DNA of 64,000 nt, from the NCBI RefSeq assembly GCF_001592945.1, contig NZ_LRPB01000047.1, positions 62,001-126,000 of the forward strand, written 5' to 3'. Source of the DNA: Roseivirga seohaensis. GTDB taxonomy: Bacteria; Bacteroidota; Bacteroidia; Cytophagales; Cyclobacteriaceae. Positions 35,601-44,006 of the stretch are shown here, piece after piece. Numbering within the stretch: position 1 is the stretch's first letter; each line of letters starts with the position of its first letter. A program made the translations under genes and the position numbers. The notes beneath the pieces are model-generated. The model ran no database searches. It was given only the letters and a program-made list of their open reading frames with translations, and had not been told where the DNA came from.

Positions 35601-38600
35601 CAGCTACTACAGCCAACTTTGCAGAAAACGGAACAGGAACCGCTTATACTGTTACCGCTACAGATGCTAACACCATTACCTATAGTTTAGGCAATACAAA
35701 AGATGAAGCCTTATTCAATATTGTTGGGGCAACAGGCATAGTCACTTTCAAAAATTCCCCAGACTATGAAAACCCAGCAGATGGCAATACCGACAATGCT
35801 TATGTCATCAATGTGATTGCCAATGACGGAACCAATTCAGTCAATCAAGATGTGACGATAACTGTAACAGATATTGATGAGATTAAGCCAACGGTAACAA
35901 TTACAAGTGCATCAACAACCCCTAACTCAGGTGCTTTTGATATCACGGTAACTTTTAATGAGTCCGTTACTGGTTTCGTGATTGGCGACTTGACAGTAGC
36001 CAACGGAACGGCTTCTAACTTTGCTGGTTCAGGAACTACTTATACTGCTACAATTACGCCATCTGCTGATGGTGCTGTAACAGTCGATGTTGCTGCAGGA
36101 GTTGCACAAGATGCGGCAGCAAACACCAATACAGCAGCAACTCAATTCAGCATCACCAACGATGAAACCAAGCCAACCGTTACGGTAACAAGTGCATCAA
36201 CCAGTCCTAATTCAGGTGCATTTGATATCACGGTAACTTTCAGTGAATCAGTAACAGGTTTTGTAGTTGGCGACTTAACAGTGGCAAACGGAGTAGCTTC
36301 TAATTTTGCTGGTTCAGGAACTACTTACACTGCTACAATTACCCCATCTGCTGATGGTGCTGTCACAGTCGATGTTGCTGCAGGAGTTGCACAAGATGTT
36401 GCCAACAATACAAACACTGCAGCAACTCAATTCAGTATTACCAATGATGAAACCAAGCCAACGGTAACGATTGTAAGTTCTTCAACCAGTCCAATAAGCG
36501 GAGCCTTTAATGTGGCGATTACTTTTAGTGAGTCCGTTACTGGCTTCGTGATTGGGGACTTGACAGTAGTCAACGGAACAGCTTCTAACTTTGCTGGTTC
36601 AGGAATAACATACACTGCTACAATTACCCCATCTGCTGATGGAGTGGTAACTGTTGATGTTGCCGCAGGAGTTGCACAAGATGCAGCTTCAAACACAAAT
36701 ACCGTAGGTACTCAATTCAGTATTACCAATGATGAAACTAAACCAACAGTAACAGTTACAAGTGCATCAATAACTCCTAACTCAGGCGCATTTGATATTA
36801 CAGTAACTTTCAGCGAATCAGTAACAGGTTTTGTAGTTGGCGACTTGGCAGTAGCGAATGGAACAGCTTCTAACTTTGCTGGTTCTGGAACTACTTACAC
36901 TGCTACTGTTACGCCATCTGCGGACGGAGATGTAACAGTAAATGTTGCCGCGGGAGTTGCGCAGGATGCAGCTACCAATACAAACACTGCAGCAACTCAA
37001 TTCAGTATTACCAATGATGAAACGAAGCCAACGGTAACAGTTACAAGTTCTTCAACCAGTCCAACAAGCGGAGCTTTTAATGTGACTATTACTTTTAATG
37101 AGTCCGTTACTGGTTTCGTGATTGGCGACCTGACAGTAGCCAACGGAACGGCTTCTAACTTTGCTGGTTCAGGAACTACTTATACTGCTACAATTACGCC
37201 ATCTGCTGATGGAGTCGTAACTGTTGATGTTGCCGCAGGCGTTGCGCAGGATGCAGCTACGAATACAAATACTGCAGCTACTCAATTCAGTATCACCAAC
37301 GATGAAACCAAACCAACGGTAACGATTGCAAGTGCATCAACAACCCCTAACTCAGGTGTATTTGATATCACAGTAACTTTTAATGAGTCCGTTACTGGTT
37401 TCGTGATTGGCGACTTGACAGTGATAAACGGAACAGCTTCTAACTTTGCTGGCTCAGGAACTACTTATACGGCTACAATTACGCCATCTGCGGACGGAGT
37501 TGTAACAGTAGATGTTGCAGCAGGAGTTGCGCAAGATGTAGCTTTGAATACCAATACAGCAACTACTCAATTTAGTATTACCAATGATGAAACCAAGCCA
37601 ACGGTAACAGTTACAAGTTCTTCAACCAGTCCTAACTCAGGCGCTTTTGATATCACGGTAACTTTTAATGAGTCCGTTACTGGCTTCGTGATTGGCGACT
37701 TGATAGTAGCCAACGGAACAGCTTCTAACTTTGCTGGTTCAGGAGCAACTTATACTGCTACAATTACGCCATCTGCTGATGGAGTCGTAACTGTTGATGT
37801 TGCCGCAGGCGTTGCGCAGGATGCAGCTACCAATACAAATACTGCAGCTACTCAATTCAGTATTACCAATGATGAAACGAAGCCAACGGTAACGATTGCA
37901 AGTTCTTCAACCAGTCCAACAAGCGGAGCCTTTAATGTGACGATTACTTTTAGTGAGTCCGTTACTGGCTTCGTGATTGGGGACTTGACAGTAGCCAACG
38001 GAACGGCTTCTAACTTTGCTGGTTCAGGAACTACTTATACGGCTACAATTACGCCATCTGCGGACGGAGTTGTAACAGTAGATGTTGCTGCAGGCGTTGC
38101 GCAGGATGCGGCTACCAATACCAATACTGCAGCTACGCAATTCAGCATTACCAATGATGAAACGAAGCCAACGGTAACAGTTACAAGTTCTTCAACCAGT
38201 CCAACAAGCGGAGACTTAAATGTGACGATTACTTTTAGTGAGTCCGTTACTGGCTTCGTGATTGGGGACTTGACTGTAGTCAACGGAACAGCTTCTAATT
38301 TTGCTGGTTCAGGAACTACTTACACTGCTACAATTACCCCATCTGCTGATGGTGCTGTAACAGTTAATGTTGCCGCAGGAGTTGCGCAAGATTTCGCCAA
38401 TAATTTGAACCTTGCAGCGATACAGTTCAGTATTATTAATGACCAAACCAAACCAAGTGTAAGCCTAACAGCAGGGAGTTCAAATCCAGTTGCAGGTTCA
38501 TATTCAATTACAGCTCAGTTCAGCGAAGCGGTGATGGGCTTTAGCTTGACTGATATCATTGTTACGGGAGGAACAGCTTCTAGTTTTGTGGTTGTTGACG

Positions 38601-39598
38601 CAGATACTTATACTTTCTCAGTTACTTCGCCAAACAGCTCTGCAACCGTAAATATTGAGGAAGGTGTGGCAATTGACGTGGTTGGTAATTATAACACGGC
38701 CTCAAATAGCTTAAGCCTAGTATTTAATTTAGCACCAATCAGTTTGGCACTGAGTAATACTTCGATTAGCGAGAACAATAGCATCGGTCAATTGATCGGT
38801 AACCTTTCAACCACCGATGCAGATGTGTCCGACACACACACTTATAGTCTGGTTTCTGGAATAGGAGCTGATGATAATTCTAGCTTTACTGTTGTTGGAA
38901 ATAAACTTCAGGCAGCTGAGGTTTTCGACTTCGAAATAAAGACGACCTATAGCATTCGTATAAAAACAGACGATGGAAGAGGAGGGACTTCTGAAAAACA
39001 ATTCACGATTTCTATCACCAACATTGAAGAGCCAGAAGTTCGTATTGAATCAGATTATGAAATTCCAGCCACTGCGCTTGGCCTTACTTCTAATTTTGAC
39101 ATAACAATCCATAATGACGGTGATGCACTCCTGATGGTGAACAGTGTACTTTATCCTGATGGGTTTGTGGGCTTGGTAACAGGTTTATTTATCAACCCTG
39201 GCGAAAGTAAAGTGGTGACACTTGGCTTTATGCCAACAGAAGCAAAAGTCTATACTGGAACTATCTCATTCATAACCAATGCAGGAACGGCTTCAATGAC
39301 TGTAAGTGGGAAAGGAGCCATTATTACTGGGGTAGATGACGGATTTATTGATGACGAAGAAATCAACCTTTTCCCTAATCCAGCCCAGGATATACTCAAT
39401 ATCGACCTTTCAGAACTGGGAAATAGAACGCTAAATATCAGTATCATAAATGCTTCTGGTACTTCAGTTTTCACTAAGACTAAGGTTACAGAAAAATCCC
39501 TAAGACTGAATGTTTCGGACTATACCAATGGCCTCTACATAGTTCAGTTTACAGATGGAATTTCAGTAGTAAGGAAAAAAGTAATGATCAAAAAATAA
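32699..39598 (+). CDS. Giant repetitive T9SS-secreted adhesin with cadherin-like and Ig-like repeats
   Basis: 2299 residues. Signal region to about 36 (ending SKAEAQ), a beta-sandwich head (about 40-250) and an Ig-like domain. Seven cadherin-like units of exactly 100 residues (363-1062; DANTITYSLG, DYENPADGNTDNAYVINVIA) follow. Then come nine bacterial Ig-like units of 95 residues (1063-1917; SGAFDITVTFSESVTGF, SNFAGSGTTYTATITPSADG), a decayed tenth, another cadherin-like domain (about 2010-2110), an ASPM/DUF1573-like domain and a type IX sorting domain (LFPNPAQDILNIDLS to the end). Acidic turns suggest calcium-stiffened stalks. Likely a surface adhesin for attachment or biofilm. Confidence 0.88.
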   Translation: MNTSSNALISFRLPQRGLKILIILFLSVFFSKAEAQIAVTNSLSASDNDGAHIIKGASNSEASITPFFYSGMDDNEPKVNDNINYKGYISNFASYAVPVPVTVIDFNGEGWSYLDRIGESLTRSDFVFSQYNSALNPVSMMADVFGEGRSKGLYIAYNYLVIKKTDGSEFDFQSMYVVGDNNQTISIAGYRNTKAVVTTSVSTSIAGTRISPSTLDGRFVNVDSVVVSNTAEGLGGGYDSFNFAPPTDLAPPDVKKILVAGSPSGRATSIDYTVSFYENANNLSTDDFQLTKTGTAEGTISAISASSGTSVNVTVSSISGEGTLRLDVKSNTNITDDLGNGNNNNGYVQAYTDGVIHAVDFNNPVFTSATTANFTENGTGTAYTVAATDANTITYSLGNAKDEALFNIVGATGVVTFKNAPDYENPADGNTDNAYVINVIANDGTNSVNQDVTITVTDIDEINPVLTSATTANFAENGTGTAYTVAATDANTITYSLGNAKDEALFNIVGATGVVTFKNAPDYENPADGNTDNAYVINVIASDGTNSVDQDVTITVTDIDEINPVLTSATTANFAENGTGTVYTVAATDANTITYSLGNAKDEALFNIVGATGVVTFKNAPDYENPADGNTDNAYVINVIANDGTNSVNQDVTITVTDIDEINPVFTSATTANFAENGTGTAYTVAATDANTITYSLGNAKDEALFNIVGATGIVTFKNAPDYENPADGNTDNAYVINVIANDGTNSVNQDVTITVTDIDEINPVLTSATTANFAENGTGTAYTVAATDANTITYSLGNAKDEALFNIVGATGVVTFKNSPDYENPADGNTDNAYVINVIASDGTNSVNQDVTITVTDIDEVNPVFTSATTANFAENGTGTAYTVTATDVNTITYSLGAGNDEALFDIVGSTGLVTFKNSPDYENPADGNTDNAYVINVIANDGTNSVNQDVTITVTDIDEINPVLTSATTANFAENGTGTAYTVTATDANTITYSLGNTKDEALFNIVGATGIVTFKNSPDYENPADGNTDNAYVINVIANDGTNSVNQDVTITVTDIDEIKPTVTITSASTTPNSGAFDITVTFNESVTGFVIGDLTVANGTASNFAGSGTTYTATITPSADGAVTVDVAAGVAQDAAANTNTAATQFSITNDETKPTVTVTSASTSPNSGAFDITVTFSESVTGFVVGDLTVANGVASNFAGSGTTYTATITPSADGAVTVDVAAGVAQDVANNTNTAATQFSITNDETKPTVTIVSSSTSPISGAFNVAITFSESVTGFVIGDLTVVNGTASNFAGSGITYTATITPSADGVVTVDVAAGVAQDAASNTNTVGTQFSITNDETKPTVTVTSASITPNSGAFDITVTFSESVTGFVVGDLAVANGTASNFAGSGTTYTATVTPSADGDVTVNVAAGVAQDAATNTNTAATQFSITNDETKPTVTVTSSSTSPTSGAFNVTITFNESVTGFVIGDLTVANGTASNFAGSGTTYTATITPSADGVVTVDVAAGVAQDAATNTNTAATQFSITNDETKPTVTIASASTTPNSGVFDITVTFNESVTGFVIGDLTVINGTASNFAGSGTTYTATITPSADGVVTVDVAAGVAQDVALNTNTATTQFSITNDETKPTVTVTSSSTSPNSGAFDITVTFNESVTGFVIGDLIVANGTASNFAGSGATYTATITPSADGVVTVDVAAGVAQDAATNTNTAATQFSITNDETKPTVTIASSSTSPTSGAFNVTITFSESVTGFVIGDLTVANGTASNFAGSGTTYTATITPSADGVVTVDVAAGVAQDAATNTNTAATQFSITNDETKPTVTVTSSSTSPTSGDLNVTITFSESVTGFVIGDLTVVNGTASNFAGSGTTYTATITPSADGAVTVNVAAGVAQDFANNLNLAAIQFSIINDQTKPSVSLTAGSSNPVAGSYSITAQFSEAVMGFSLTDIIVTGGTASSFVVVDADTYTFSVTSPNSSATVNIEEGVAIDVVGNYNTASNSLSLVFNLAPISLALSNTSISENNSIGQLIGNLSTTDADVSDTHTYSLVSGIGADDNSSFTVVGNKLQAAEVFDFEIKTTYSIRIKTDDGRGGTSEKQFTISITNIEEPEVRIESDYEIPATALGLTSNFDITIHNDGDALLMVNSVLYPDGFVGLVTGLFINPGESKVVTLGFMPTEAKVYTGTISFITNAGTASMTVSGKGAIITGVDDGFIDDEEINLFPNPAQDILNIDLSELGNRTLNISIINASGTSVFTKTKVTEKSLRLNVSDYTNGLYIVQFTDGISVVRKKVMIKK
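33785..35884 (+). repeat. Seven in-frame 300-nt cadherin-like tandem repeats
   Basis: Unit starts at 33785, 34085, 34385, 34685, 34985, 35285 and 35585, each exactly 300 nt. Most units differ at a few bases, many silent. The sixth has a diverged patch (TYSLGAGNDEALFDIVG), so the array is mosaic. The near-identity at DNA level suggests recent duplication or gene conversion. Copy number could vary between strains and could be misassembled from short reads. Confidence 0.95.
35885..38449 (+). repeat. Nine in-frame 285-nt Ig-like tandem repeats
   Basis: The AAG/AAA-CCA start recurs every 285 nt: 35885, 36170, 36455, 36740, 37025, 37310, 37595, 37880 and 38165. A tenth, decayed unit starts at 38450. 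Units fall into two slightly different subtypes (ASTTPNSGAFDI and SSTSPTSGAFNV) that alternate irregularly, as expected after unequal recombination. It joins directly onto the cadherin array. Confidence 0.95.
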
Positions 39599-39605
39599 CG
39601 GAGTG

Positions 39606-40034
39606 ATGAATAGCAATAAGATAAAAATAGGAGTATTGATAATGTTTGTGATGTTGGTCATCGGGTGCAAGTCCGATGACCCTTCGGGCCCAACAGCACA
39701 AGAAGAAGCCTTTGAACTTTTGGCGGGCGATTGGACCTTCGGAACAAATGGAGGCATAATGTTAGATAACCAAGATGTCAGTCAGAATTACCCGGGATTT
39801 GCTCTTTCCTTTACCGATGGCACATACACTACTACCAATGGTGGCGACCTTTTTAGGGCTACGGGAACATGGACTTGGGCCAATCAAAATGCAGGAAGCA
39901 TAACCCTAGACACTGGCGAAGAAGTGAATATTCTAGAGCTTGGCCCAGGAAGTTTTAAGTTTAGCTTCACCCATACAGGTGGAGGAGTTGCAGCGGGTAC
40001 TTCGGGTAATTACGTAGTGAGCGTAGAAAAATAA
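39606..40034 (+). CDS. Small lipocalin-like lipoprotein
   Basis: 142 residues from the ATG at 39606 (a GTG 3 nt earlier is also possible). Lipoprotein signal MNSNKIKIGVLIMFVMLVIG followed by Cys21-Lys. The mature part has LAGDWTFGTNG and repeated short strands (GTYTTTNGGDLFRATGTWTW) like Bacteroidota lipocalin-like beta-barrel proteins. It starts 7 nt after the adhesin stop, so it is co-transcribed and probably works at the cell surface with it. The domain call is by pattern only. Confidence 0.65.
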   Translation: MNSNKIKIGVLIMFVMLVIGCKSDDPSGPTAQEEAFELLAGDWTFGTNGGIMLDNQDVSQNYPGFALSFTDGTYTTTNGGDLFRATGTWTWANQNAGSITLDTGEEVNILELGPGSFKFSFTHTGGGVAAGTSGNYVVSVEK

Positions 40035-40096
40035 TTTGAGGTGAGTGGTAAATGCTTATTTGTAGTGGGAGAGGACGTTTTGACACACCTTAATTT

Positions 40097-40127
40097 AAGA
40101 GAGCCCAAACGGGGCTCTCTTTTTTTA
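40097..40127 (+). terminator. Terminator between convergent adhesin and arsenic operons
   Basis: Stem AGAGAGCCC/GGGGCTCTCT with an AAAC loop, followed by TTTTTTT on the plus strand. It serves the adhesin operon. On the minus strand the A-rich side lacks a long T run, so bidirectional use is uncertain. Confidence 0.85.
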
Positions 40128-40129
40128 TG

Positions 40130-41179
40130 CTATTTAGGTTGAATGGGATAGTATTTCTTCTTCAACCAAAAAGAAACCCGAACCAATAGAATCAGTGCAG
40201 GTACTTCTACCAATGGCCCCACAACTCCTGCAAATGCTTGTCCTGAATTAAGTCCGAAAACGGCAATAGCTACTGCAATGGCCAACTCGAAATTGTTTCC
40301 AGCTGCCGTAAACGAAATGGCTGCATTTTTATCATATTCTGCCCCCATGGCTTTACTGAAAAAGAAGCCTATGATGAACATCAGCGCAAAGTAAATCAAT
40401 AGCGGAACGGCAATCACCAAAACATCCATCGGAATCTCAACGATCAATTCACCTTTGAGCGAAAACATTACCACGATGGTAAAGAGCAAGGCAATTAAGG
40501 TCATTGGTGAAATGGTGGGGATGAACTTGGTGCTGTACCAATGCTCACCTTTTAATTTCACCAAGATAAATCGGCTCAACATTCCAGCTAAAAAGGGAAT
40601 GCCCAAATAAATGGCAACACTTTCAGCAATAGTAACTATCGAAATATCGACAATGGCGCCTTGAAAACCGAAATAGGGTGGAAGTACAGTAATGAATAGC
40701 CATGCGTAAAAGCTATAAGCAAATACTTGGAAGATGCTATTCAAAGCTACCAACCCAGCACCGTATTCACTGCTGCCTTCGGCCAAATCGTTCCAAACCA
40801 ACACCATGGCGATACACCTAGCCAAGCCAATCAAAATCAAACCAACCATGTATTCAGGGTAATCCTGAAGGAAGGTAATGGCCAAAATGAACATCAAAAC
40901 TGGCCCGATAATCCAGTTCAAGATCAAGGAAATAGAAAGGATTTTTACATTCTTAAAAACCTTCGGTAGTAATCCGTAATTCACCTTAGCCAATGGCGGA
41001 TACATCATCAAAATCAATCCAATAGCAATTGGGATATTGGTTGACCCACTGCTGTAGGAATTGATGACTTCTGGAATTGAAGGGATAAAATAGCCCAGTG
41101 CTACGCCTATTCCCATCGCAATAAAAATCCAGAGGGTGAGGTAACTATCCAGAAACCCTAGTTTTTTTGGTTGACTCAT
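40130..41179 (-). CDS. acr3: ACR3-family arsenite efflux permease
   Basis: 349 residues with 10 membrane spans. The family signature [20 protein letters not shown] includes the conserved cysteine near residue 122, and [20 protein letters not shown] lies in the second half. It exports arsenite (and perhaps antimonite) by proton-motive force. It overlaps the stop of the arsC gene by 4 nt (ATGA), giving coupled translation. Last gene of the arsenic operon. Family length is normal. Confidence 0.93.
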   Translation of the reverse strand: MSQPKKLGFLDSYLTLWIFIAMGIGVALGYFIPSIPEVINSYSSGSTNIPIAIGLILMMYPPLAKVNYGLLPKVFKNVKILSISLILNWIIGPVLMFILAITFLQDYPEYMVGLILIGLARCIAMVLVWNDLAEGSSEYGAGLVALNSIFQVFAYSFYAWLFITVLPPYFGFQGAIVDISIVTIAESVAIYLGIPFLAGMLSRFILVKLKGEHWYSTKFIPTISPMTLIALLFTIVVMFSLKGELIVEIPMDVLVIAVPLLIYFALMFIIGFFFSKAMGAEYDKNAAISFTAAGNNFELAIAVAIAVFGLNSGQAFAGVVGPLVEVPALILLVRVSFWLKKKYYPIQPK

Positions 41180-41808
41180 GATTTGATAATTTGTGAGAAA
41201 ACATAGAACATTTCAGTAGCGATTTGTAGACTGCGTTCTGCGTATTTGGCGGCTTCTTCCGGAGTGCCATCAAATAATTTCGGATCGTCATATTTTACAG
41301 GAATACGCTTTTCGGCTCCAGCAATAAAGGGGCAGTTAGCATCCGCATCTGAGCAAGTCATAATGGCTGCAAAGCCTTCGGTTGGATTAATAGCATCATC
41401 AAATCTTTTAGAGAACATGACTAATGGGGCATGGTTTTCTGAAAAAGTAAGACTCACTTTAGGGTTGGTTTCTCCTTCTAGTTCGGCTTTAAAGCCATTA
41501 TTAATCAGTGCATTAATAGCACTTTGATTAAAAGCGGTTACTTCTACGCCACCAGAGAAACTTTCGATTTGAATTCCAAAGTGAACCGCGAGAACCTTCG
41601 CCCAAGCTTGCGTCAGTTGACTTCTGCGTGAGTTATGAGTGCAAATGAAGTTGAGCTTTATGTCTTCTTTTTGGTCTTGCCTACTTTGTATGTAATCAAT
41701 CAGGGGTTGAAGTACGGTTTTACGCTCCTTAGAAATTGATTCTACCGAAATTGAAGAAACAAATTCTTCAATATTCGGTAGAAGTTGTGTGATGGGATTC
41801 TTTGTCAT
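41176..41808 (-). CDS. arsC: Arsenate reductase ArsC, low-molecular-weight phosphatase type
   Basis: 210 residues. The CX5R phosphate-loop is [11 protein letters not shown] (Cys56 to Arg62), and a later aspartate lies in [11 protein letters not shown]. It has about 70 residues more than the plain thioredoxin-coupled type, with an N-terminal helical extension (1-50) seen in Bacteroidota members. It reduces arsenate to arsenite for export by Acr3. A further cysteine pair lies in [12 protein letters not shown], likely for disulfide relay. In the operon arsR-DUF6428-arsC-acr3. Confidence 0.9.
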   Translation of the reverse strand: MTKNPITQLLPNIEEFVSSISVESISKERKTVLQPLIDYIQSRQDQKEDIKLNFICTHNSRRSQLTQAWAKVLAVHFGIQIESFSGGVEVTAFNQSAINALINNGFKAELEGETNPKVSLTFSENHAPLVMFSKRFDDAINPTEGFAAIMTCSDADANCPFIAGAEKRIPVKYDDPKLFDGTPEEAAKYAERSLQIATEMFYVFSQIIKS

Positions 41809-41827
41809 GATTAGGTTGAATTAAGGT

Positions 41828-42295
41828 TTAGCAGCATCCTCCACCTGGTGTGCAAGCGCCTGCAGTTTGAACTTCACTTAGTTTGATTTTTGGTTTTTCC
41901 GCAGGGATACCACATTTGTCGCTTGCAAGGCAAGCAGTTTGCTTTGTGGTTAAAAGGAAGTTAGTGCCATTAAAGTCTAAGCCATATTTGCCAATCGTTG
42001 AGCCTTGGTACTCTACTTCAATTTCTAAATCCTTCAAGCCCAAAATTTTCTCTGACAGTTCAATAATGTGAACCAATTTTTCAGGGTGAAGTCGGTGATC
42101 ATAGTCGTTGGCTTCCCATAACTGGAAATTGGCAACTTCTTCATTTCTTACAGTGCCACCACAATCAATAAAGTGTTTGTTGATTTGGCCAACTTCTGTT
42201 ACGTGAAAGTGACTTGGAACCAGGCTGCCATCAGGCAATTCAAAAGCGATTTGATTTAATCCGCTGAGGTGGTTTTTGATTTCTGAGATTTTCAT
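41828..42295 (-). CDS. DUF6428-family protein of the arsenic operon
   Basis: 155 residues. The body has MKISEIKNHLSGLNQIAFEL, VPSHFHVTEVGQINKHFIDC, and a basic central part. It has free cysteines at ACLASDKCGIP and a C-terminal ACTPGGGCC. The family occurs in arsenic operons of Bacteroidota, but its reaction is not established. The cysteine tail could hold arsenite (inference), as the ArsR of this operon also ends in GGCC. Cytoplasmic. An ArsR-type dyad lies 10-25 nt before its start, so it is probably controlled separately from arsR. Confidence 0.85.
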   Translation of the reverse strand: MKISEIKNHLSGLNQIAFELPDGSLVPSHFHVTEVGQINKHFIDCGGTVRNEEVANFQLWEANDYDHRLHPEKLVHIIELSEKILGLKDLEIEVEYQGSTIGKYGLDFNGTNFLLTTKQTACLASDKCGIPAEKPKIKLSEVQTAGACTPGGGCC

Positions 42296-42304
42296 AATTT
42301 TATT

Positions 42305-42320
42305 ATTGCAATGTTGCGAT
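42305..42320. promoter_or_regulatory. ArsR-type dyad before the DUF6428-arsC-acr3 genes
   Basis: ATTGCAATGTTGCGAT: 6 of the 7 outer positions pair as an inverted repeat around two central bases. It closely matches the dyad before arsR (42687-42702): ATTGCAAT then TTnCGAT. It lies in the 42-nt gap between arsR and the DUF6428 gene, 10-25 nt before its start codon. Confidence 0.65.
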
Positions 42321-42337
42321 GAATGAAAGATATTTTT

Positions 42338-42670
42338 TTAACAACACCCACCTTGGGTATTGAAATTAGGGTTTAAAAACTGACTGAATAATTCTTGCAT
42401 GTTTGCCCAAGCTTCCTGATCGATACAATAGCAAACGCTAGTTCCTTCTACATTTCCTTTAATCAAACCCAAGTTTTTAAGCTCTTTCAAATGTTGGGAA
42501 ATGGTAGGTTGCGCCAAACCAATTTCTTCCACCAAATCGCCACAAACGCAAGTGTTCATTTTAAAAAGGTGTTGAAGAATAGCCACCCTGGCCGGATGAC
42601 CAAAGGCTTTCGCAATCATGGAAATCTTGTTTTGCTCTTCCGTAAATATTTCAGACTTAGTAACGCCCAT
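42338..42670 (-). CDS. arsR: ArsR-family arsenic-responsive repressor
   Basis: 110 residues, winged helix. Metal site NTCVCGDLVEEI (the CxC of the ArsR family), helix-turn-helix LAQPTISQHLKEL, wing GTSVCYCID with a CxC pair, and a C-terminal GGCC that could join the metal site. It should release DNA on binding arsenite. Small size is typical. It is divergent from no gene but heads the arsenic operon. Two dyads, one before it and one after it, are likely targets. Confidence 0.92.
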   Translation of the reverse strand: MGVTKSEIFTEEQNKISMIAKAFGHPARVAILQHLFKMNTCVCGDLVEEIGLAQPTISQHLKELKNLGLIKGNVEGTSVCYCIDQEAWANMQELFSQFLNPNFNTQGGCC

Positions 42671-42686
42671 GCTTAATTATTTATTC

Positions 42687-42702
42687 ATTGCAATATTACG
42701 AT
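42687..42702. promoter_or_regulatory. ArsR-type dyad before arsR
   Basis: ATTGCAATATTACGAT, a near-copy of the dyad at 42305-42320. 17-32 nt before the arsR start codon, so autoregulation is likely. ATTGCAAT itself is a perfect palindrome. Binding is inferred. Confidence 0.6.
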
Positions 42703-42763
42703 AGAGTTTTGGTTTAGCAATGATGAATTGTTTTTATTTTCACCAAGGTCTAATGACCAATGA

Positions 42764-43771
42764 CTATTGACCACCGGTCCATTCCTCTTTCAAATACCTA
42801 AAGGCATTTTCCAAAGCTTCTTTGGCTGGGGTAGGCTCAAAACCCAATTCATTTCTGGCTTTGCTGATATCGTAATCTAGCTTTAGGCCATAGAACATGT
42901 CTAGATAATGACGCTGTAATAGTGGTTCTTTTCCAGTGATTTTACTCACCAACTCCATTCCGCCCGCGACCATGTAGAGTAAGAATTTCGGTACTTTTTT
43001 AGGGATACTAAGTTTCAATTCAGGATATAGATTTGCTGCAATCTGAACCGATTCTTTCACGGTAGTATGCTTTTCATTGGCCAGCGTATATCGCTCGCCA
43101 TCTCTGCCTTTTTGCATGGCATTGTAGCTGCCGAGCGCCACATCTTTCACATCAATCCAATTGAGCGAAATATTGGTTTCTACCGGAACATCACCTTGAA
43201 GAATTTGCCATACCAAACGGTTGCTGTAATTCAGGCGATGCGCCACACTACCAATCATGGCAGAAGGAAGCACCAATACAGTTCTGATTCCAAACTCTTT
43301 TCCCAGCGAAAGTGCCAGTTGGTCAGAGTCGTTTTTTGATTTGTAATACCAGCTGTTGCGGTCATCATTATAACCGTTCTTCTCTTGTGCTGGAAGAATG
43401 GAATAGTTCAATGCCGCAATCGAACTGATGTACAGAATGTTCTTTACACCTGCTTCAGCGGCTGCTTCAAACAGGTTTCTGGTACCAGTGACGTTGTTCT
43501 CATATACTTCCTTTTGCGGGCTTTTCGACCACATTTGGAAAGTAGCGCCCACAGCATAAAGATGAGTGACGCCTTTAAACGCTTTCACGAGAGAAGCTTT
43601 GTCCATTAAGTCTGCATATTCCACTTGGCAGCCCAATTGATTTAAAGCTTCAGCATTTTTGAGATTTCTCAACGTAGCGCGAACTGTATGTCCTTTGGAA
43701 AGTAGAAGACGAGTTAGGTTGTAACCTAAATGACCGTTGGCTCCCGTAACGAGAGAAAGTTCGTTATTCAT
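42764..43771 (-). CDS. NAD(P)-dependent epimerase/dehydratase, dihydroflavonol-reductase-like SDR
   Basis: 335 residues. Extended short-chain dehydrogenase fold. The nucleotide site is VTGANGHLGYNLTRLLL (8-24), the catalytic YxxxK is YYKSK (about 142-146), and ATLRNLKNAEAL follows strand 2. ILYISSIAALNYS carries the catalytic serine region. It resembles dihydroflavonol-4-reductase-like and 3-beta-HSD-like SDRs. Cytoplasmic. It stands alone, so substrate is not told. A role in sugar or steroid-like metabolism is only a possibility. Confidence 0.85.
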   Translation of the reverse strand: MNNELSLVTGANGHLGYNLTRLLLSKGHTVRATLRNLKNAEALNQLGCQVEYADLMDKASLVKAFKGVTHLYAVGATFQMWSKSPQKEVYENNVTGTRNLFEAAAEAGVKNILYISSIAALNYSILPAQEKNGYNDDRNSWYYKSKNDSDQLALSLGKEFGIRTVLVLPSAMIGSVAHRLNYSNRLVWQILQGDVPVETNISLNWIDVKDVALGSYNAMQKGRDGERYTLANEKHTTVKESVQIAANLYPELKLSIPKKVPKFLLYMVAGGMELVSKITGKEPLLQRHYLDMFYGLKLDYDISKARNELGFEPTPAKEALENAFRYLKEEWTGGQ

Positions 43772-44006
43772 GAATTACTGTCTGGAAAAGTTAGAAATGA
43801 TATTAGCTGTTCTTCAACCATAGCCACCTAAAGCGAAAAAATAGATCAATTGTTTAGGTCGAAAAACTGTTTTCCAACTGGCTGCAAAACTAGGGATTTA
43901 AATTACGGAGTTGTGCTTTCTGTGATATAAAGACCTTCGAGTTTCGTTATTTTTATCGAGTTTTGTGAAGTGCTTTCAGGTTGAAGGCATGTATTAAGTC
44001 AATTGC

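Noticed and set aside
36427-38283. Minus-strand ORFs of 60-89 residues inside the adhesin
   Set aside because: They are shadows of the repeated units; each recurs with the repeat period.
33785-38449. CRISPR-like regular repeats
   Set aside because: The repeats are 285-300 nt, in frame and adjacent without spacers, so they are coding tandem repeats.
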